The notes below the pieces were generated by a model. That model ran no database searches and had not been told where the DNA came from. It saw only the letters and a program-made list of their open reading frames with translations. From Cynocephalus volans (taxonomy: Eukaryota > Chordata > Mammalia > Dermoptera > Cynocephalidae): DNA of 64,000 nucleotides. This document shows positions 56,935-64,000 of the stretch, in pieces. A program made the position numbers and the translations under genes. The stretch's first letter is position 1, and each line of letters opens with the position of its first letter. Where the stretch lies: the NCBI RefSeq assembly GCF_027409185.1, contig NC_084469.1, positions 31,362,293 to 31,426,292 on the forward strand. Reading direction: 5' to 3'.

Positions 56935-57392
56935 CTGCATAGATAAGTTTGTATATTAGCACGCAGCCAGTGGAGAGTACAATCTATTTTAATTTCTCCC
57001 ACCTAAACCCTTAAATATAATCTCTTATACAAATGTCAAATTTTAATGCTGTGACACTGCTTAGTGCCCAAATTCTACTTCACTCACAAACTTCTACCAG
57101 GCTTCCTCACATGCTTTCAGGTAGCAGAGATTTAATGGAGATCACAGAACAGACGTAAACAACATGGAAGGCAATGTAAGGACCATGGGGGAAAAGTAGA
57201 CAGAGTGCTGTAGGGCACAAGCACTAGGGCAGTTTCAGAGAGCTTTACAGAAAACAGCTAATGTTTTCATTAAAGGCTGTGGCTTACCTAATTCCTCCTA
57301 GCAGTTTAATGTCTCCCTGCATACTGGACACCCAGGATAAAACATACTTCACTCCCACCTGACAAGAGCAACTGCATTTCTTATAAGGTGGC

Positions 57393-57966
57393 GTGGTAGG
57401 CAAAATAACAGCTCCCCAAAGATGTCCACATCCTAATCCCCAGAACCTATAAATACGTCATCTTTCATGGCAAAAGGTGCTTTGCAGATGTGATTAATGT
57501 GAAGGACTTTGAGATTGGTATAGTATCCTGGATTGTTGGAGGGTTCAATCTATCTGATCACATAAGTCCTTAAAGTGAAAGAGGGAAGAATATGTCAGAA
57601 AGATGTGGCTTGAGAAGGACTAGATCCGCCATTGCTGGCTTTGAAGATGGAGGCAGGGGACCATGCGCTAAGGAATCTAGCAACCTGTAGAAGTCAGGAG
57701 AAACCCTCAGTCGACAGCCAGCAAGGACCAGGGAGCCTTGGTTCTACGACCACAAGAAACTAAATTCTGCCAATAACCCAAAGGAGCAGGAAATGGATTC
57801 TCCCCTGCAGCCTCCAGAAAAAAACACGGCCTGCTGAGACCTTGATTTTAGTCTGGTGATGCCTGTACTGGACTTCCAACCTAGAAAACTGTAAGGTAAT
57901 AAATTTGTGTTGTTTTAAGCTACTAAGTTCATGGTAATTTGTTATAGCAGCAAAAGAAAACTAATA
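57393..57966 (+). mobile_element. MLT1-type MaLR LTR
   Basis: GTAGGCAAAATAACAGCTCC, AGATGTCCACATCCTAATCC, GCTTTGCAGATGTGATTAA, then AGGTAATAAATTTGTGTTG and CAAAAGAAAACTAATACAG. A typical MLT1 LTR. Confidence 0.85.
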
Positions 57967-58195
57967 CAGATTTTGGTACTTGGAGTTAGGTACCGCTTTA
58001 ACATCCACTTAAATATGGAAGTGGCTTTGGAGTTGGTCAGTGGGCTAAGGCTGGACGAATTTTGAGGAACATGACAGAAAAAGCCCATACTGCCTTGAAC
58101 AAACTATTAGTAGAAATATGTACATTAAAGACTGGCAAGTGATGGCTCAGAAGGAAGTGAGGAGCATTACAGAGAAAAGTTAAGTGTATTACAGT
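57967..58195 (+). mobile_element. MaLR internal fragment next to LTR
   Basis: ATTTTGGTACTTGGAGTTAG opens the usual MLT1 internal region directly after the LTR; GGAAGTGGCTTTGGAGTTGG and GAGAAAAGTTAAG-type text continue it. Ends within about 45 bp of the 58240 exon boundary. Non-coding remnant. Confidence 0.65.
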
Positions 58196-58239
58196 TTTGG
58201 GAAAAGACACGAAAAAAACAGAAAAAGCAGCTACGGTAC

Positions 58240-58389
58240 CTGTGAATCCATTTCAATTAGATAAAGGAAGACCACATCTTCTCTCTCCACTTTGATAGCT
58301 TTATGTAATGGGTATTCCGTCTTGGATTTGATCATTTTGTATAACAACTGAGCACTCATACTACTGAAGTCCTCCTTTCTTAAGTCATC
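58240..58389 (-). CDS. ANKFY1: ANKFY1 exon: BTB-to-ankyrin linker (residues 195-244)
   Basis: Encodes DDLRKEDFSSMSAQLLYK, MIKSKTEYPLHKAIKVER and EDVVFLYLIEMDSQ. Exactly 50 codons with whole-codon ends. The first half is the BACK-like tail of the BTB domain and the second half starts the ankyrin array. Donor GTACCG is weak. Confidence 0.95.
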
Positions 58390-59494
58390 CTAAAGATTAA
58401 AAAATACAGTGAGAAGCAAAACAAAGTATTAACAATAACAACAACTGTCATTTATTAAGCCCTTAGAATGTGTCAGGCCCTACTCTAAGGACTTAACATT
58501 TCCCAATTCATTTAAGCCTCACAAAAACCCTATGAGGCAGGTACTATTATCATCCCTACTTTTCAGATGAAGTAAGCATAAAGAGGTTACATAACTTACA
58601 CAAGTTCAGACAGTGAGTAAATGCCGGAGTCAGGATCTGGAACAAAGAGGTCTACCTCCCAAGCCCGCGCTCTTTACCACAGCACTGCTACGCCTCTCAG
58701 TGAGACAGTAAAGCACAAGCAACATGGGCACAAGCTGAGCCATGAGGGAGCCCTCCACATGAGATAGAGTCCTCTGCCTCCTAACCCCACAAAGATGGGA
58801 ATTTCAGAATTAATCAGCACTTCCACAAACAATTCACTCCACTGAGTCCAAGTGGATCTCTACTATTGAAGATTCTATATTTCTACCTAATTTAGCAGAA
58901 AGGCTACCACTTTGTGTCAATTTTTTAAAACCCAGTTCTTTTAGACACCTCTTCTGAAATACTAAGACTCTTCTCACAATGTGCTGAATACAAAACAGTT
59001 CACAGAAACCAGTTTATAAAACCCAGAACTAGCCCTGATTTTTAAAAAATGTACAGCAAACAACAAAGAAATGTAAAAACTGTTCTTTATGATAAAAACT
59101 ACCTAAAAAAGGCAAATCTAAACTTAATAATGCTCTCCACTAAATGGAGAAAGCACAGAAAAGCTGTGAAATGCTGCAGCTGGGAACCGCAGGGCCTGCT
59201 GGCCCCAAAGTGGCTCCCTGCTCCTGCACTCAGCCACAGCTTCCACAGATGGAGGGTGAAGGCACGTGTCCCTTCCTTCCAAACCTGTCTCTGGACCTGA
59301 ACTATCTTCTGCCCCTCTACTTTGAAATCAGACTTTCAGAGCTGAAGAGAGTCTCACAGATCATCTAATCCAACTACTTATCCTTCAATTTTTCTAACAA
59401 GAGAAAACTAAGTGCCAGAGAGATAACTTTCCAAGGAATAGATCCCAAGCCTGGGTCTTCTGAGTTTGTCCCCTTGCCTCAATCTCTCACTCAC
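58390..59494 (-). other. ANKFY1: ANKFY1 intron
   Basis: 1.1 kb with one antisense MIR; remainder unique. Confidence 0.85.
58437..58700 (-). repeat. MIR SINE, antisense, well preserved
   Basis: TTTATTAAGCCCTTAGAATG, CCCTATGAGGCAGGTACTAT, CTTTTCAGATGAAGTAAGC and CAAGCCCGCGCTCTTTACCA cover almost the whole 260-bp MIR in reverse. Confidence 0.8.
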
Positions 59495-59618
59495 CCAGTG
59501 ACTTGCAATAATTTCTGCACAGTAGTTCATCAGTGTGCTGGCATTCAGCTCCTCCGCAGTCTGATAGAAGCGAATACAGTTCCTGACATTCACCAGAGAC
59601 ATAACACCCTTCTCACAT
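59495..59618 (-). CDS. ANKFY1: ANKFY1 exon: end of BTB domain (residues 153-194)
   Basis: Encodes CEKGVMSLVNVRNCIRF, YQTAEELNASTLMNYCA and EIIASHW. The NVRNCIRFYQTAEELNA piece is the helical segment following a BTB fold. Acceptor CTCTTACAG, donor GTGAGT. The most 5' ANKFY1 exon in the window. Confidence 0.96.
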
Positions 59619-60984
59619 CTGTAAGAGAATATCAACAATGAACAGTATTATTAGGACAAATACAAGTATATTCATAAATAAACAAACCAAAGCAATAATC
59701 TGTGTACTAGCTGGCTATGTCCAATAACTCTAAGGTGTAAGGTTAAGCAAAGTAGTTATGAATAAATTACAGCTAGGCTCTCACATCTTACTATTATTAT
59801 TATTTTATAAGCACATCTGAATGACTCGTTTTATTGGAGAAAGGGACGTGGAGTTAACAGTGTGAAGAGAGCTGGGACCCGAGGTTGGGAAGAACACCCT
59901 CCCTTCCCCATACATGCCTACTTCCCCAAATAAAAAATAACCAACTATGGGGAGTTGCAGAGACAGAGACTGAGGGGCAGGGGAAGGAGACATGGAACTT
60001 GAGGGCAACAGTGAAGAGGCTGTGGGTGTGCTGGGAGTCTTTGCATCTTCCACATAGGTATGTATAAATATATATACAGATAGTTTTCTTTTCCCCCTTT
60101 CTTGGGCTCCCATATTTTAAAAGTACTAGAATTTCATTATGCTATTACATTGCTCAGGTCTGGTCAGAATCAAAATAACCTGCAAATAAACTTAAGTATA
60201 ATACCCCAACTGCCTTAAAAGTATTCATATGAAATTTGCTGATCATATACACAGGTAGTTGTAAAATCAAATATGCAATGGATCCACTTCAGTCCTTTGA
60301 TATTTAATAAGATGGGACACACCTGCTGTTCCCACTAACAAAATTCCTTTATGCAAACAGTGTGGCTTAGAAATAGTTTCAAATATGAGGCTCCATGCCT
60401 CAATAAATTAACATCTCCTTAAAAATCCTCCAAAAAAATGAATTTGTATGATATGTGAATTCTAACTCAATAAAACGGTTTTTAAAAGTCCACCCAAAAT
60501 ATCTATAATGTATACAAACAACTGAGTTAAGAGTCAAATCAGTATGTCAGGACAGAAAAACTGGTTACTACAGTTGTCCCCATAAAGCCAAGTAACAACA
60601 AGAAGACTCTTTCAGAATCACTAATAAGAGAACATCAACTACGTCAAGGAAGAAAGAGCTGCACACAGGCAAACAGGCTTCTGGAAGCACAAAGCAGGCA
60701 CCACATCACAGCCTAGAAAGACCCAGGCTTCCACTACCCCAAGTTCCTAGAAATCTCACTAAGCCTCCCATGGAACCAGACCTATGGGGGAAGGAAGCCA
60801 TGGCACGGTCCTTCAGCTCCTTTCCCTCCACATCTCCCTTACAAATCAGGTTCACTTCCAAGGACTGCCACAGAGGCCTAGAATGGTTTCAGGGGTATTT
60901 CCTGACATCCCACCTTTGCTTCTCCTGTCCCACAACCCCCACAAAGACTCTTTTCTAATCATAAATACAGAATATTGTAGAAAG

Positions 60985-61110
60985 AGCAAAATGAACTGTG
61001 AGGTAAGAAAGACCTGAGTTGAGATCCAATGAATTTTAGCAGCCAGATTACTTTAGCTCTGTGCCCACTTCCTCCTCTGTAAATTAGAAAAGATACTCTA
61101 TTTCAGAGGT
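60985..61110 (+). repeat. MIR-like fragment
   Basis: AAGACCTGAGTTGAGATCC, TTAGCTCTGTGCCC and CTTCCTCCTCTGTAAATTAG fit the MIR core. Confidence 0.55.
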
Positions 61111-61200
61111 TTGGGGAATCTGTGTGCTTTTCAAGATGAAGGAACACTAGATACATTTAGCACAGTCATGATGTACATAACAGCTATGCTAGTAAGTTTG

Positions 61201-61313
61201 TCAGCACCACGCTCACCCAGTGAGCAAACCGGCCATCCCTATATGGGATCCGAACCCGCGGCCTCGGCGCTCCCAGCGCCACACTCTCCCGAGTGAGCCA
61301 CGGGCTCAGCCCT
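61201..61313 (-). mobile_element. tRNA-derived SINE dimer lacking its 3' end and A tail
   Basis: Complement of a dimer from GAGCCCGTGGCTCACTCGG to a break in the second monomer after GTGGTGCTGAC. No A tail. Perfect 16-bp duplication TATGCTAGTAAGTTTG at 61185-61200 and 61314-61329. Confidence 0.88.
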
Positions 61314-61621
61314 TATGCTAGTAAGTTTGAGGTCCCTCTCTTAGTCCTTCCATTATCTTAGTCCTTCCATTCTCTAAAATTCCTTTACTAAAGGAAAATA
61401 GAAAAAGTGTAAAAGGAATTCACATAATAACTAATATTAATGGGTTTGAGTACTATTATAAATAAGCATAACTGGCAAGAAGATAATTCCCAATCCTAAC
61501 AGGTAAGCTTTAGGTAGCAGAATCGGAAAAAGACCATGGAAGTAGGAGATGGGGGAAGAAAGGACCATGAGAAAGACCTGGGAAGAACTGAAGAACAAAC
61601 TTTCAAAACCTTACAAATGAT

Positions 61622-61737
61622 GGGCTGGCTGGTTAGCTCAGTTGGTTAGAGAGTGGTGCTGATAACACCAAGCAAGGTTCAGGGTTCAAACACTATACTG
61701 GCCAGCTACCAAACAACAACAATAAAAACATAAAAAT
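61622..61737 (+). mobile_element. tRNA-Ile-derived SINE monomer
   Basis: GGGCTGGCTGGTTAGCTCAG ... GGGTTCAAACACTATACTGG with an AAC/A-rich tail. Duplication CTTACAAATGA at 61611-61621 and 61738-61748. Confidence 0.8.
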
Positions 61738-62916
61738 CTTACAAATGAAACCTTATACTAGGAGCAACAATACAATCTCAGAGTCATTTCTCCACCTAGC
61801 AGTACATGTAGGCACCTATTTTATACTAAGACTTATGCTTAGGTGCTTTGTTTTTAATGGACATAGCTGACTTGGTATAAAGAAGCATCTCTCCCAGGGC
61901 ATTTTTAAAATCAAGTTGTTGTAATATCTAAATAAGTTACCACAATAAGAAGTAAGAACATAAGTTACATATAACAGCATAATATTTCTAAGCCTCACTT
62001 TTCTGTATCATTGGTTTCCCCAAACTCATACCACACCACAACATGTTTGACAGTCACCCTGACCTCAGCTATGAAATGTGAGCATTCCAGGGAAAAAATC
62101 ATCTTTCCAGATATACAAAACTTTTACCACTTTTACAATGACAAATATTTGTGATCGTGCCATCCTAACATCCTAACACCAGGTAGCCTAACACACGGTA
62201 TGATCTCAGGGAGTAATGACGCACATTTGTAGACCACTTTACAAAGCACTTTTACAGACAAATGCCTAGAATCTAAAAATTCCATTCTCCTCCTTTTTAC
62301 TGCCAAACGAATTGCACCAAGGGACCCAACTATGTTTCTTAAGGACAGATCTTTTGTTAAAACTGGCAGATATTTCATTTTCACTAATTCTAGGACCCCT
62401 AGGGTGCCATATGCCATTTGGATAGCCTATAAATAGTGACTGGCATGATTTACAAAACCAAAGAATATGAAATCTTACTTAAAAATTTAGATTCTCAGTT
62501 CATATATTCTCTTTGAAAAGTAGCAGGAACAATTAACTTTCCTCTGAAGGAAATTTTGTTTTTAACATATTTTAATTTTAGAGCACAAAACAGATACACA
62601 TGCACAAAAACAATAAACCTAATTCTTAAAGTACAAAATCAAGCATATATTTAAACCTCCCACAAATTCCTTATCTAGTTTTTGTATCAATCCCATGTAT
62701 ACATGAGACATAGAAAAATTACTGACAGGAAACACAATGAATGGTGAACAGTGGTTGAATTACAGATGACTTATTTCTTCTTTATATCATTCTAGATTTT
62801 CCAAATACAATACTCTGAACTTGTATTATATTTTAGGAAGAAAATTATTATATTAACTGCGATTTTTCTGTATACATTATTAATTCTCTTTTTTTTAATA
62901 AAAAAAAAGGATCAAA

Positions 62917-63030
62917 GGCTGTCTGGTTTGCTCAGTTGGTTAGAGCGCAGTGTTAATAATAGCAAGGTAAAGGGTTCGGATCCCTGCACTGACCAGCTGC
63001 CAAAAAAGAAAAATAAAAAAAATTTTTTTA
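62917..63030 (+). mobile_element. tRNA-Ile-derived SINE monomer
   Basis: GGCTGTCTGGTTTGCTCAGT, AATAATAGCAAGG, GGGTTCGGATCCCTGCACTG and ACCAGCTGCC plus A-rich tail. Confidence 0.75.
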
Positions 63031-64000
63031 AAAAGCCTTCCTGATAATACTTATCAAAAAACCCTTCCTTTTCACCAAATTGGTGATAGCATTCAAAAAC
63101 CACTGAGATCCCTACATGCCAAAAATAAGGAACATCTGCTTCATACGAAACTGCACACATTTGTCAGAGCCCTGTCAGAACCCTTTCACTTACTATCTAA
63201 AATGTGTAATTTCTCCTGCAGACAACAGTGGGCACTCTGTGACCCTTTAAAAGTCAACAATTGAATCCACTCCTGGGTCTCTTCCATCTCAGCTCTTAAA
63301 AAAGCCGTGACAGACAACAACTTAATACCCATCTCCAACAGTACAGAACTGAGCATCTGGTAATGATGATGGTTATGAAGCCTAATCAGTCAATAAATAA
63401 CAAACATTTTAATTAAAGAATCCACTACACAGATTACAATTATCTAAACTACTCCCAATTTTTATCAAAAAAATTTAATTTATAAGCAAGTTTGACAAGG
63501 CCAGTGTGGAAAGCTCAGGAAATCTGAAAAAAATATAAAGATGTAAGTCACACTCAATTTAATTAAAACCAGTTTCATTTCATTCTCAGATGGCTAAAAA
63601 ACTCACCAAAATAAACAAACGAAAAAGTTAATTGCAAGGACTCAACAGTAAAGTTAACTTTGCTAATTACCTAATACTGTATGTGCCTGCAGATCTTGGA
63701 CATATTTAGTTTTTTTAAAATTTTTCTTTAAGTTAACAATTTAGATATTAAAATGTACTCAAACCCACATCAATTATGGAGTATGAGGAGTAACCCGTCT
63801 ACTGATTCATGTGGGGTACAGTGGGCCATCCCAGGGAAAACAGAGCAAGCAGCTCTAGGTAGCAAAGTCACTCTTGGCTTTCTGAGGGCAACAAAGAAAT
63901 AGGGCGGAGTGCCTCTTGACGGCTGAAACCATCCCTTTACTCACCCAGGAGAAAAGCCATTTCTTCATGCACTCAAGGGAATACAAAATATCACTAAATG

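Larger units (their letters stand above)
56935..58239 (-). other. ANKFY1: ANKFY1 intron
   Basis: 1.3 kb, of which about 800 bp is a MaLR LTR plus internal sequence. 56935-57390 looks unique. Confidence 0.85.
14895..64000 (-). other. ANKFY1: ANKFY1 gene (Rabankyrin-5), 3' part of locus
   Basis: Twenty-one coding exons on the minus strand join in frame to encode 1016 residues, which correspond to 154-1169 if the protein has the usual length. Rabankyrin-5 is a Rab5-GTP effector on early endosomes and macropinosomes. It has an N-terminal coiled coil and BTB domain (outside the window), about 20 ankyrin repeats, an NPF motif and a C-terminal FYVE domain that binds PI3P. The residue numbers used for its exons follow that numbering. 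No frame disruption was found. Confidence 0.9.
59619..64000 (-). other. ANKFY1: ANKFY1 intron (part)
   Basis: At least 4.4 kb running off the right edge. Apart from three SINEs and a MIR-like piece the sequence is AT-rich and unremarkable. No additional ANKFY1 exon was recognised here. Confidence 0.8.

Overview
This is ordinary nuclear DNA of a placental mammal. It contains split genes with consensus splice sites, a CpG-rich shared promoter, L1, MIR, MER5/MER20 and MaLR fossils, and many SINEs built from a tRNA-Ile-like sequence. Those SINEs occur as monomers and head-to-tail dimers with no unrelated 3' part except an A-rich tail. To my knowledge that architecture is typical of the CYN SINEs of colugos (Dermoptera), so a flying lemur is the most likely source. 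No Alu-like element was seen. The species call is inference.

The gene order matches human 17p13.2: ZZEF1 (minus strand, first coding exon only, 1006-1359), a 511-bp gap between the two start codons within a CpG island, CYB5D2 (plus strand, complete in four coding exons between 1871 and 13286), then ANKFY1 (minus strand, 21 coding exons between 59618 and 18713). CYB5D2 and ANKFY1 converge, and their best poly(A) signals lie about 35 bp apart near 14.9 kb. ZZEF1 continues past the left edge. The 5' end of ANKFY1 (start codon, coiled coil, most of the BTB domain) lies past the right edge.

All exon junctions join in frame. CYB5D2 gives 264 residues. The ANKFY1 exons give the C-terminal 1016 residues, corresponding to 154-1169 if the protein is the usual 1169 residues. 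I see no frameshift or stop in either gene. CYB5D2 (neuferricin) is a membrane-anchored cytochrome b5-like protein. ANKFY1 (Rabankyrin-5) is an early-endosome Rab5 effector with ankyrin repeats and a PI3P-binding FYVE domain. ZZEF1 is a large EF-hand/ZZ-finger protein. The genes are neighbours, not a functional unit.

The rest is intronic and dominated by transposable elements. Main items: an antisense L1 (3.5-5.0 kb), a U6 retropseudogene (6.75 kb), a long decayed L1 (24.7-30.3 kb) whose outer target-site duplication also encloses a downstream SINE and which carries an inverted fragment of its own family, a hAT DNA transposon with 8-bp target duplication (47.1-48.5 kb), and MaLR LTRs. Several very small retro-insertions consist of little more than an A-rich tail between perfect target duplications. 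I found no undescribed coding system; the notable signals are structural ones left by retrotransposition and template switching.
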